From contig CAJNDS010002662.1 of NCBI GenBank assembly GCA_905221605.1, forward strand, positions 104,001 through 168,000: a DNA stretch of 64,000 nt, read 5' to 3'. Within the stretch, counting starts at the first letter, position 1, and the number at the start of each line of letters is the position of its first letter. This DNA comes from Symbiodinium natans. Its lineage: Eukaryota > Sar > Dinophyceae > Suessiales > Symbiodiniaceae. The notes beneath the pieces are model-generated. The model ran no database searches, was not told where the DNA came from, and worked only from the letters and a program-made list of their open reading frames with translations. Shown here piece by piece: positions 54,660-64,000 of the stretch. A program made the translations under genes and the position numbers.

Positions 54660-55334
54660 CATGACATGCAGGCTTTGGACACGAAGCCGTTGGAACAGGC
54701 AATGCGGCGTAGCTGGTTGCCTGTATCTGTTTGGATGACTTGGGCAAACCGGCCGCCAAGTTTCTCCTACTGGAAGAAGCTTCACGCAACTGCTTCGCAA
54801 TACTTTGCGACAGTTGTGTACTGCAGGCTGGACGTCATTCTTCTTCGAAGACGGAGAAAGCGCACTGGTCAAGCTGCTGGCGGAGCAGTACAAGGCGAGT
54901 GAAGAAATTGATTGGCGGTTGACACAATGGTGCTGTCCCTTCTGCCTCTGTCTGCAGAAACGTTTCCTCGGCTTCGAGCGAAGCTGCAGAGCAGCGACGT
55001 GGGCCGCGAGCCTTTGGAGTTGGAGAGCGGAGAAGCCAAGCGAAGTACACAAGCATTTGTGCATGTTGAGAACTGCAGTGAGGTTTCCAGACTTCATGGT
55101 TCATCAGGAGGAACATGCAAAAAGTTCTTGAGCAAACACGTTTGCAGCAGCATCGCGCCGAACAATCGCTTGTCGAACAAGCCGAGTCTCTTCCCAGCAC
55201 ACGTGCCAATCACAGAGTGCTCCGAGTAGAGCCATGTTGCCATGGCTTGGAGCTTGTGGCTGTCATGGCCGCTGATTCGGTCTACGTGGCGGATTCTGAT
55301 GAGGAGGATCCAGGCAACCGGTGGATTCCTTGAG
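54660..55334 (+). CDS. Possible multi-exon gene of unknown function
   Basis: Four protein-like blocks in order on the + strand: LDDLGKPAAKFLLLEEASRN (about 54731); AGWTSFFFEDGESALVKLLA then EQYKASEEIDWRL (after acceptor ACTGCAG|GCTGG near 54826); ETFPRLRAKLQSSDVGREPL (about 54955); and KVLEQTRLQQHRAEQSLVEQ with AADSVYVADSDEEDPGNRW, stopping at 55332-55334. The last, acidic block looks like a natural C-terminus. Frames change between blocks, so short introns are expected. No family is recognised. It could be 5' exons of the FAN1-like gene downstream, but the stop at 55334 argues against that. Confidence 0.4.
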
Positions 55335-56599
55335 AGTTCTCAAAGAAAGCTTGTACAAAGAAAAGAGGTTGCACAAATTGCACAAAATCCTCCAAGTGCA
55401 GGTGAGGCGCCTCTCAAACGTCGTCGGGGAAATGGCCATCCTAAGGCTTCTATCTTGCCCGCATTTTCTCGCACATGTTGATTGCGACATGGTGCCAACA
55501 TGAACATGGGAGGACATGCCGGGGACGGCAGCATCCCCGAAAGTATTCAACATGCCACCGATCTCAACTCAATCCGTGCACTTGCGCCAATGGTTATGAC
55601 CCAGCTGTATGTGCTGTGAGGAGGAACCCGTGTTCACCAAGCCAAGGTCAGACTATTTCAAGGGTCGTCCAGCAAGCTTGCTCATCCAATCACAAGCCCG
55701 ACCAACGCGGAGGGGTGTGAAGCGGGAAAGCATCGAAAGCATCAAGCCTGCACCTGTGGGAGAGAATGGTCTGCAGAAGCAGTCTAAGGCTGAGGAGGCC
55801 AGAGGGCTGCAAGTACTTGTGATTCAAAGATGCAAACTTGGAATTGTCATGAAATGTCCAAGAGTTGTTGAGGAGTCTGCCCCAAACATTGAATCTGGTG
55901 ACTCCATCGATGTCTTGGACCGCTTCGAGGGCTACACATTGCCGCTTGCGCTGCGCCATCAGACACACGCATCACGGGGCACATCGGCGCACCCATGGCA
56001 CACCCATGGCACACCCCACAACTAAGGCGAGACCTGAAGCTTGCCTGCAGCTGTTCAAAGATGTTCAAAGTTCCGGAGTGAAGGATTCTCGAAAGGAGGG
56101 CTGAGGGCTTCGGGCTGGGCCAGCCACTCTCCTAGTTTTGGGCTTTGCCAAAAAATCGGCGAGAGTGTTTCCAAAAAATCCCCAAGCCAACGGCGCTTTT
56201 GGGGTTGGCCGGCTCCAAAACACCGGGCCGCCCGAGGAGAAACGAGGGCCCGATGATGCGCGTGATGTGCACTCAACAGGGGGGGGGGTAGGCAGCATGT
56301 TGTGCAAACAAGCCCTTCTGGCAACTGCTTGTGCCCGCTCCGGGCTTTGCGTACAAGTAACGTGATTCTTACTGGCCACCGCTTCATTTTGGAGTTTTTA
56401 GGCGTATGTAGGGTTCCCTACTCACGAGGAGCATTCCCTGCCATCCCTCCAGACCTGCAAGACCTCAGGGTTTCGCCTAGCTCCGTTTCGCGAAACCGAT
56501 CTGCCAGCATTGCAATTGCAGCCGATACTCATTGCACTTTGCATCTCGCCGGCATCATCTATATGTGCATCCCAGACGCCGCTTGGTCTCCACAACACT
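55335..56599. other. Intergenic or 5' region of the FAN1-like gene
   Basis: A + frame at 55609-56025 reads in part SIESIKPAPVGENGLQKQSK and ends in a His/Thr-rich low-complexity tail (ASRGTSAHPWHTHGTPHN). It is unrecognised. The stretch 56100-56290 is GC-rich with no feature apart from a 9-G run at 56280-56288. Confidence 0.35.
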
Positions 56600-59500
56600 G
56601 CCCCGGTATGGCCGGCTCCTGCAACCCAGCGAGCGTGCTGCGTTGCAAAGCTTCGAGTGCCCTGGAGGGACCTTCAGGGGCGACAAGTCACATTGCGAGC
56701 CTTCCGTCATGCTATGTTTTTCCGCAGTCAATGTCTCCCCGGTCCTGGAATTCTTCAGGTCAATGCCTCTGCGAGCGCAGCAGCTTTTCGCGAGGCTGCT
56801 CTGCAGAAAATGGCCCCAGTGGGTGCCATTGGAAGGCCTCGGATCCAGGTGCGGTGGGTGCAGGCATGTTGGGGCTGAATTCTTGGCCATGCTTTTGGCC
56901 ATGCTTTTGGCCATGCTTGGCCAGTGCCAGGTATCGTGAGCTCAGCACAGAGGAGGTGGTGGCTGCCGTGCGGGATCTGTCCGAGATGCGGACTTCCAAC
57001 TCAGTCGAAGATGAGAAGGGAGGGAACCCAGGGAACGCGGGAACTTGGGCCGCCTTGTTGGGCCAACTCCCCGATGCAGCGGAGACCGAGATGAAAGAGG
57101 TGAAAGAGGTGAAAGAGGGGTCTGGCATGCCATGGTTGCTTGACACCTCTACGGAGACCGCCACGTCACTTCTTCAGAGACACATCCCCGAAAAGACCAC
57201 ATTGGCCACCGAGGAGCACGTTTAAATCGTTTAAATGCACAATTGGATCCTTCCGTGTGAGCTGCGGTGAGTGATGGTGAGTGCTGGAGGCTTGTGGCTT
57301 AGGGCTTAGGGTCTGTGGGGTTGTGGGTAGCATATGGCGGTAAAGTAACGATCGAAGTATATGAGGCACGTGGCTCCGTGTGCTATTCAGGCCCAACGCT
57401 TTCCCCGATAAACGCAGGACAACTATGGCAAGCTGCTTTTGAGCGCGCTGCCATCGGCAGAACTTCGCCGCATGGGGAAAGGCTTGGGCATCAGCGACAT
57501 GCATGGCCTGGGACGACGTGGCTCCAAAAGCCAGCTGGTGTCCAGACTCTGCGAAGCGGCAAAGCAACAGCGCCTCCTCCATGTCACCCATGGCCGCGGC
57601 ATGGAGACCAGCACTGAGGCCTGCCCTTCTCTGCATGTCACATTAAGACGAAGTTGCAGTCTTCCTTGCGGAGGCACAGCTGGTGGCGCAGGCCCTGGCC
57701 ATGGGCCGCTGGGTCTGTGCGGCTCCCTCGCCTGGGCGCAGAGCCCTTGCTGTGCTTAGTGAGGCTTTCCGGCTGGAAACTTGCGGCGCCGCGAACTCGT
57801 CATACGTCGTCTTCTCCACGCATTGGCCCGAGTTCCCGTTCCGACCGGACTGCTCGGCTCCGCCTCTCTTCGCCGATCGCGAGTCGCTGGATGCCTTTGT
57901 GGAAGCTCGCAGTCTGGTCGCGGGCCTCGAGACCTCCGAGAGACAGGAGGCCAGGCCTGCGAGCTCGGGAGGGGAAATGGGTGATGCAGGGTGGAATGGA
58001 GCCGCAGGGTGCCTTGAATCAGGAGAAGCAGCGGCCATCCGACTGTGCCGCCTCGGCCCAGATGGCCGAAGACTGCCTGCAGCGCGCCTTGCAGGCTGTG
58101 CGCGCAAACGACTTCGAGTCTGCCAAGTTCCGGGATCCATTCCGGCGACGCTATACAGCAGCGTGGTGCTATGCTGAGGCCGATGTTATAGGGAGGGTTA
58201 GTGCCCCCAGACTAACCGGAACTTTGACCATAGCGGGTGTGAACAGAAAGTGCGACGGAGAATGTGAGATGCGAAATAGACACAGGGGCGATGAGCAAGA
58301 TGCTTCATGGTGAGATCCGTTGACATGGTGAGGTGTTGTTCATTGATGTTCTGAGATGGCAGAAAGATGTGATGCGAAACGGGATGACAACGCTTCATGT
58401 CTCCATTTTTTGTTGAGTTGTTGAGGTGATGTTCACTGATTTGTTGTTGAGTTTGCATTGTTGCTTTGTATCGTTTGCTAAATTCATTTTCGTCTTGTTG
58501 AGTTGGCAGAGTTAGGCAAGGGAGAGTGCAAAGACGGGCCTTTGAGTTTGGAGCATCGGTGTTCAAGATGCCCGCCAATGGTTGAGATGGCTCATGGATC
58601 TTTGGGTGGGGCGGGGCCTAGTGCATCTACTCCTACTATTACGATTATCACTACGAGTGTTAATACCCTCTTTGATTCCACGCCTCGGTTATGTAAGCAG
58701 CCAGACCAAGCAACGCAGGCCTTACACCATTCCGTGCTGCACTCGCCTGCCGTGGGTCAGTTCCCAAGATATGTACGATGCCAGAGAGTCGCTGACTCGA
58801 ACCCGTGATTGTCTCTGACGCCAAGCCGTGTTGCAGCAAAGGTCACAACAAAGAGCTGCAAGCCTCCAAGATTCGACGTTTGAGACTGCTGTTGACTTGC
58901 ACCCTCTGCCCTTCCCAACGTGGTCGATGGTATGCAGAAGCACGGTGGCAGACAGCAAGAACTGGAAGCATTGCGAACGCTTCGCGCTTCCGCCTTGGCC
59001 AAGCAGCTATGCTGGCAAGCGTGCGCGTAGGGGGCGAACGGGAGTGGCAGCAAGAGAAGCAGTCGTGGCCCAGTGGCGGCAGGAGCCGTGGCCAGGGCCG
59101 CAGCTCCAGTTCAGACGCCAATCGATGTCACGGCACGTCCCAAAATGCATAGCTGCATCGTTGCGAGACAAGCACAGACTCAGAGTCAGCATTGGGCAGC
59201 CGAGGAGCTTGCAAAAGAAGTTGCGCGTTGCGAGGGCCTCCTCGCAGCTCTTGAGGCTTGCAGTGACTGGAAGTGGTTGACTCTCAATGACTTGATACAA
59301 CTGAAGAGAACTAAGAGAACGAAGAAGCTTCCATGCGGGATGTGGCAAAAGGTAGCCGCAGCTGGTTTGGCAGAGGGCGAGGACAAACCCCTGAGTGCTT
59401 CTTGGGTTGCCTTGGCGTGGGTTCATTTCAACGCCAGCATGCGGCAGCGCTCACAGGCCCATGTAGCTGTGGACCTTACACTGGATTTGCCTTCATCGCA

Positions 59501-60640
59501 GGAGGCACCGATTGTCTGCACGAAGTTGAGGCTTGTGGGAGGCCAGAAGAAGCAGAAGAAAACCGTCTGCCAGAGGTGGGGCCCAGTGACATGGCGCAGC
59601 AGCTGCTTCCGCGCGATGCCCGCACCGTTCTCAGAGACACAGCTTTGTGCGCAGCATACAACATGCGTGGGCTGCAGCTTGAAATCGTGTTGATGGAATC
59701 CACCTAGTATTTATACATGGAGAATGTATAATAACTGCACCGGATGAGAACCCCTTCCAGGCTGGGACTTGGCCCGGCGTTGTCGGACACTGGCTCGGAG
59801 GCAGGCCAAGGTCAAGAAGGTGTCCGACTGGCAGAAGCTGCTGCGGAACACCCAGGCAAGTTGTAGCTCGGCGCTGATCCTTTGCTGAACCCGACGGGTT
59901 CCTGACATTGAGGTTGCGCAGCTCAAAGCCGACACTTGGCGCTGAAGTGGAAGAATCCAAGTGGGACATGTCACTGATTTGCAGCTTTCCGGAGCAAGTC
60001 TACATTGTCTACATGTGAGCCCACAGGAAGGTGGAGATGATGGTGGAAAATGGCTGCCGAAGCTCGTGTCACGTCTCATTGCAGAAGAAGATGCTGCAAC
60101 AGGATGCAGTGCTTCTGAAAAGAATCTATAGGTGGCTAGTCACCATCGGTCGTCCAAGTTGTCACTGGAGTGTTCATCATCTTGGAAGCTTTGCAGCAGG
60201 ACAGGTGCAGGTATTGAGCGCGGCAAAGATAGGGCTTCCTCAAGTCGCCCGTCCCAGCGGGCACGGCGCCGGCCAGCGACGAATGTTTGATGGTGAGCTG
60301 GCAAGCACTGTTCAGTCACCCGGAGCACATCGCATTCAGCACAGAGTGATTGTGACGTGATTGAAGCTGGGCCAGTCAGGATTTCATTTGGAAGAGCTTA
60401 CCGTGGAGGAGCTCGCAATGCAACACTACTTCTCCTCCGAAGGAGGTGCCTTTAAGTGTGGGATCCATTGCGAGGGATGCATATTGAGAGATCTGCCCAC
60501 ACCTCAGCGGCATAAGAAGATTCTCGAAGCCTTGCAATCCCGCAGATGTTTCTTTCACAGAGACTCGCCGGGGCCGGCGTTGGCGGACGACCGAGGTTTG
60601 GCATCCTGCTGTTCGACGAGCTGTTTGATTGTTGCGTGGC
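56600..60640 (+). CDS. FAN1: FAN1-like nuclease (Fanconi-associated), multi-exon, C-terminal core not found
   Basis: FAN1 is a structure-specific nuclease acting on flaps and DNA crosslinks. Family blocks occur in order on the + strand: SMPLRAQQLFARLLCRKWPQ (about 56760-56820); RYRELSTEEVVAAVRDLSEM (about 56930); a SAP-like segment LLSALPSAELRRMGKGLGIS with GSKSQLVSRLCEAAKQQ (57420-57590); FSTHWPEFPFRPDCSAPPLF (about 57820); FRDPFRRRYTAAWCYAEADV (about 58120); RLRLLLTCTLCPSQRGRWYA (about 58880); ARPSGHGAGQRRMFDG (about 60250); VEELAMQHYFSSEGGAFKCG then IHCEGCILRDL (60404-60494), spliced by a GC-AG intron (60495-60595) in phase to FGILLFDELFD. The last junction reproduces the family's GIHGEGs.f..lFGLLfWD region. 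A protein-like block at 59185-59400 (LAALEACSDWKWLTLNDLIQ) may be another exon. The PD-(D/E)xK end of the nuclease domain is not seen before the next gene, so the gene may be truncated or its last exons unrecognised. Confidence 0.75.
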
Positions 60641-60913
60641 TGCAAGGCCCTGAAATGGAATGCTTTGAGGCAGCGTGCAAGAAGGCTTACAAAGGCATGT
60701 ACAGGCAGCGCAGTGGATGTTGTTGACAATGTCTTAGACATCCATGCCGAAGGCTCTGTGGCGGACGCCTTCGTATCCGCCTTTCAGGAGTTTGCCCTGC
60801 AGTGATCTTGTGCAAAGCACTGGTCAGGTACCTTAGTGCTCGATTGCTTGTTGTCGTTGTCGCCCGGCTTTTGTGGCTCTCAGCGTTGTTTATAGCATGT
60901 GCGCAGCTTTTCA
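60641..60913. other. Spacer between FAN1-like gene and hydrolase
   Basis: Contains VDVVDNVLDIHAEGSVADAF in one frame (about 60715-60775) and CFEAACKKAYKGMYRQRSG in another (about 60660-60716). The latter faintly resembles the helix before the PD motif of the VRR nuclease domain. Neither is followed by the expected catalytic motif. Confidence 0.35.
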
Positions 60914-62508
60914 ATGCTGCGCTTGAGGAAGGTCCTAAAGGCCACTCTTTGCACGGCAGTGTGCTGGAGGTTTGTGCCCTCAAACCTTGGCTTTGCAGCT
61001 CCAAGGAGCATGTCCTTCACCGGCCTTCCTCCTGGTCCCTATCCCGTGGGCGTCACAACACTCCAGCTAGACGACCACAGCCGGCAGGATCCAGAGGGAG
61101 GCCCTCGCAGCCTGCAGACCGAGATCTGGTATCCGGCTGGTGAGGAAGCTAGAGATTTACCACGAAACAGATTCTCCGAGTTTCTAGGACGTGGCACAGT
61201 ACCAGGTAGCATTGAGGCAGCAGAGTCTTCAGACGCGATCGGTGGATATCGGTCTGGCTTGACGATTGCAGACCTAGATGAGACTTGGCCCAATCTAGCC
61301 GTTCGGGATGCCCGGTTGCGTGATCCAACGCAGGAAATCGGCAGCAAGAGAAGATCGTTGAAGGATGGGTGGCCCCTTGTGATTTTCTCGCATGGTTCAG
61401 GAGCCTACCGGGCCAGCTATATTTTCTGGACGGAGTTTTTGGCCTCACAGGGCTTCATCGTTGCTGCCTGCGACCATCCGGGAAGTGCGCGATACACCAT
61501 AGTGAATGGACGCGTGATCAAGCCAGGTGGTCCACGCAGCGAAAGATCTCAGATGGAAGCCGACCGACCCTTGGACGTGCTGTTCTTGCTGGACTCGATG
61601 GCAAAGCTCACAGATGGCCAGGACAGCCGCTTCGCTGGTCGCGTGGACGTGAACCGTTGTGCCTTGACAGGCATGTCCTTTGGCGGCTGGACGGCTGCCG
61701 CAGCTTTGGAGTTCAACGACCCTCGGGTGAAGGCTGCCATCCTCATGTGCCCCTCGCTGATGTCGGCAGAGGGTCGTCTTACCAAAGAACGGACCAACAG
61801 CCACACCCCTTTGATGGTGATGATTGGCACTGAGGATACGGTCATCGGTACCGAGGGTTTAGTGCCCTGCCAGAAAGTGTGTGGAATCACCGGCGCTTTG
61901 AGAGCTGTATATACACCTCAAGTTCATATATACAGTGTTGAATTTTGAGGGCGACGGGTCATGCGCAGAACTGAAAGATGTTGATGATGTTGAACGTAGG
62001 AAGGTAGTATTGGTTCAGGGTAGCCCAGAAGGGATCCATTGTTGGACTTTGTGAGATGAAAGGATCTATGCCGAGACTTTGCCCAGAAGCCTGATGGCTG
62101 CAGTTTTCTCATGGAGCTCAAGCGCGGAGGTCACTGCAGCTTCACCAGCTGCGACCCGTCTTTGGCTGATGTCCACTGAGAATCGCTCACAATCACCAGC
62201 ATAGTCAAAATCAAAATAGCCCACATTTGGCTACACAGCTGCGCTCTTCACACTCATCCTAGAGATTGTTTCTGCGCATCTTGCTGCGCCCAGGTGATTT
62301 GTACAATGCGGCCTATGGCAACGGGATCGGTGAGAGCAAAAGTCTGTCCAACCCAGGCTCCGTGTACACGCCTCTTGAGATCTCTAAGCAGCACGAGATC
62401 ATCAACGGCTATGGCCTGGCCTTCCTAGACAAGTACCTCCGTGGTGGGAATGGCTCCTTCCTTGCGGAGAACCATTATTCCGATGAAATCCTGTACAAGA
62501 AATTCTGA
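60914..62508 (+). CDS. Alpha/beta hydrolase (PAF-acetylhydrolase / dienelactone-hydrolase type)
   Basis: Join 60914-61855, 62063-62150 and 62294-62508; 414 residues with consistent phase. The N-terminus (MLRLRKVLKATLCTAVCWRF) is basic and hydrophobic, like a signal or targeting peptide. The core shows GPYPVGVTTLQL and LQTEIWYPA at the start, FSHGSGAYRASYIFWTEFLA (oxyanion region), and the nucleophile elbow GMSFGG with S255. The acid is D308 in IGTEDTV, and the base is H338 in KRGGHCSFTSC, brought in by exon 2. Exon 3 ends QHEIINGYGLAFLDKYL and stops at 62506-62508. This layout is that of PAF-acetylhydrolase isoform II and related predicted dienelactone hydrolases; the substrate is likely an ester or phospholipid, not determinable here. 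The second intron is GC-AG (62151-62293). The first (61856-62062) can be written GG-AG or, shifted one base, GT-GG. Confidence 0.88.
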
Positions 62509-63225
62509 GAGAACCCCTGCTGAGGACAAGTTTGAAAGTCCTGAGTCCTAATGCCTTCGCTAGCCAATACCAACATTACCAACCAATGCCGAGTGTCTTG
62601 GATTTGCCTCGACACTAGTCGATCGTTTCAATGGGGTCACAGTGTTTCTCCTTTGCGTTTGCCACGTTGCGACCGAATAACCGCCTGCAAACGGGGCACG
62701 CGCACACGCACACAAATTTCCAGAGCGGCGATAGCTCAGGCAGAGTGTGTCTTAAAGACTTTGACGCGGCGAAGGGCAGAGGAAATCGGAGACAAACCGT
62801 CTCATGCATGGTCTACTGTCTACCTATGTCTGCCGTCGTCCATGTGTCGTGTTGTGTGATGCCGCGGACGTCTGACATGGCAAGCGCCGGCTGCGTGACT
62901 AGACGATGAATGGCAAAGGACAGTCAAGCCGAGGCCTTAAAGTTTAACAACGCCTCAAAGGAACCCAACGCCCTTGAGATATTACAGGCCTGGGGATCCC
63001 AGACCCGACTAAGCCGCAAAAGCCACAGCAGCCACAACAGCCACAAGAATGGTCACGTGCCCTGGAAAGCCCAAAGCTGCATGTGATGCTGGTAACAGCC
63101 TCCACACGATGGCGAAGCCTGGTGGAGTTCCAAAGGCAGGGCATGCTTTGTTTCATTTCGAATGCCACAGGGAAACTTGTGAAATCTGAGTTGCTCTTTC
63201 ACTCTTTCGCTCTCTCCTTCTTCAG
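62509..63225. other. Intergenic, no supported gene
   Basis: Presumed 3' untranslated region of the hydrolase followed by unrecognised sequence. At 63015-63050 three copies of a CCACA(A/G)CAG phrase occur. Frames below 105 codons only. Confidence 0.45.
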
Positions 63226-64000
63226 GTGAAAGCGTCCTTGCGCTGTGCTTCCCCAGAGCCGGAGGAGGATGCTTTTGGAAGCTTAAGCCGCACACGTCGC
63301 CCGAGCCGCAGCAAAAGCCGCGACGACACGGAGGAGAGGCCTAAAGCAAAAGCCAAGGTAGCGAAGAAGCAAAGTGGCTTGGTGAATCTATGGCTTCTTG
63401 TCCTACATTTTCTGCCTCGCGGGAGGGCGAGAAATCTTGCCTAAACGCTAGCGGCCCTTACTGCTCTTGTACGGGACCAGGTGTCAACATAGCTGCGATA
63501 GCTGGTCATGTGTGAGCGTTATTCTTAATTGTAGTTTTCACCCAGAAACCCTATCGGGGATGAATTACCTTCTCGCTAGCAACACCAGACCTCTACGTCC
63601 CTGAGCTTCGCCTTCGTCGCCGGTCTCATTTCTTATTTGCTCGACCGAGGACAGAAGGAGTTCGCATGGATGGATTCAGACGATGAAGGATCTGACAACG
63701 GAAACGGTGAAGGCAAGGAAGAGAAGCAAGAGCAAAGACAAAAGTCACCAAAAGCCGACGAGAAGTCCGAGCCATTCGGCAGACTGTGAGAAGCCGAATG
63801 GCGCCGAAACTGTTAATGTAGACGGGTGTGCTTAGTGCCGAGTTTTGACCCACTGTAGTTTATCCAGGCGAGATGACAGTGGAAACGAAGCAGAGCGCAA
63901 GTCGCCGGTCCCTGCGACTGCCGCCGAAGTGCAGACGCTGGGTCAGATGATGCGCTTGATGGAGCCGCATTTCCGCACAGCCCAATGCAAGCAGCGCGCA
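63226..64000 (+). CDS. Arg/Ser- and acid-rich protein, 5' part cut by window end
   Basis: Three exons seen. Exon a, 63226-63357, after acceptor CTTCAG|GTG and before donor AAG|GTAGCG: Glu/Pro then Arg-Ser-rich (RTRRPSRSKSRDDTEERPKA). Exon b begins at 63658 after GACAGAAG|GAG in phase 0: EFAWMDSDDEGSDNGNGEGK, then Lys/Gln/Glu-rich to about 63785. Exon c begins at 63868 after TATCCAG|G: RDDSGNEAERKSPVPATAAE then VQTLGQMMRLMEPHF, open to the window end. The FAWMDSDDE phrase followed by an acidic linker and a hydrophobic Q.m.RL segment recurs, from memory, in dinoflagellate proteins of unknown function. The intron 63358-63657 is GT-AG. RS-rich content hints at an RNA-related or nuclear protein, but this is inference. 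Upstream and downstream exons are missing. Confidence 0.55.

Noticed and set aside
58775-58815. A tRNA-like T-arm on the minus strand (GGTTCGAG)
   Set aside because: The flanking bases do not form a five-pair T stem, and no acceptor or D arm can be drawn at the right distances.

Overview
The window reads as nuclear DNA of a dinoflagellate, most likely a Symbiodiniaceae-type genome. The evidence is internal. (1) Exons that join into conserved proteins are separated by introns that mostly start with GC or GA rather than GT and carry AG|G at the junctions. (2) There are short relics that look like the dinoflagellate spliced leader next to intronless genes. (3) A plant-type TTTAGGG/CCCTAAA telomeric motif is present in large amount. 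(4) Retroelement debris of the kind common in these genomes is present. (5) Every gene recognised with confidence is on the + strand, as in the unidirectional gene arrays of dinoflagellates.

Layout. 1-2.4 kb: three 8-bp microsatellites around two decayed non-LTR retrotransposon pieces that face opposite ways. 3.5-4.4 kb: an intronless IQ-motif protein. 4.4-8.4 kb: mostly non-coding, with a possible multi-exon gene. 8.5-9.2 kb: an interstitial (CCCTAAA)n tract flanked by a short minisatellite. 10.6-24.0 kb: a long satellite array with a 35-bp unit that contains telomeric heptamers in the opposite strand orientation. It is interrupted by a fold-back element, a reverse-transcriptase fragment, a probable retrogene and its rearranged copy, and three copies of a short element. 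24-30 kb: little that can be supported, apart from a possible small membrane protein. 30-64 kb: a gene-bearing region in one orientation.

Genes in the right half: an AlkB-like 2-oxoglutarate dioxygenase (about 30.4-31.5 kb), a LACTB2-like metallo-beta-lactamase-fold protein (32.6-34.3), a short-chain dehydrogenase with a 2-kb intron (35.6-38.8), an orphan 481-residue frame with possible downstream exons (41.8-44.3), a PrimPol primase-polymerase (44.5-47.7), an intronless gene with an N-terminal ubiquitin-like stretch preceded by a spliced-leader relic (48.2-49.0), two weakly supported multi-exon genes (51.3-52.0 and 54.7-55.3), a FAN1-like nuclease gene (56.6-60.6), an alpha/beta hydrolase with a complete Ser-Asp-His triad (60.9-62.5), and the exons of an Arg/Ser- and acid-rich protein that runs off the right end.

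Three of these families (AlkB, PrimPol, FAN1) deal with DNA damage: direct alkyl-lesion reversal, repriming past lesions, and crosslink or flap processing. They lie on one strand within about 30 kb. Whether that is a functional grouping or chance cannot be decided from one window. Exon boundaries were deduced by eye from reading frame and protein-family continuity. Those given exactly are consistent in phase. Ranges called approximate are not.
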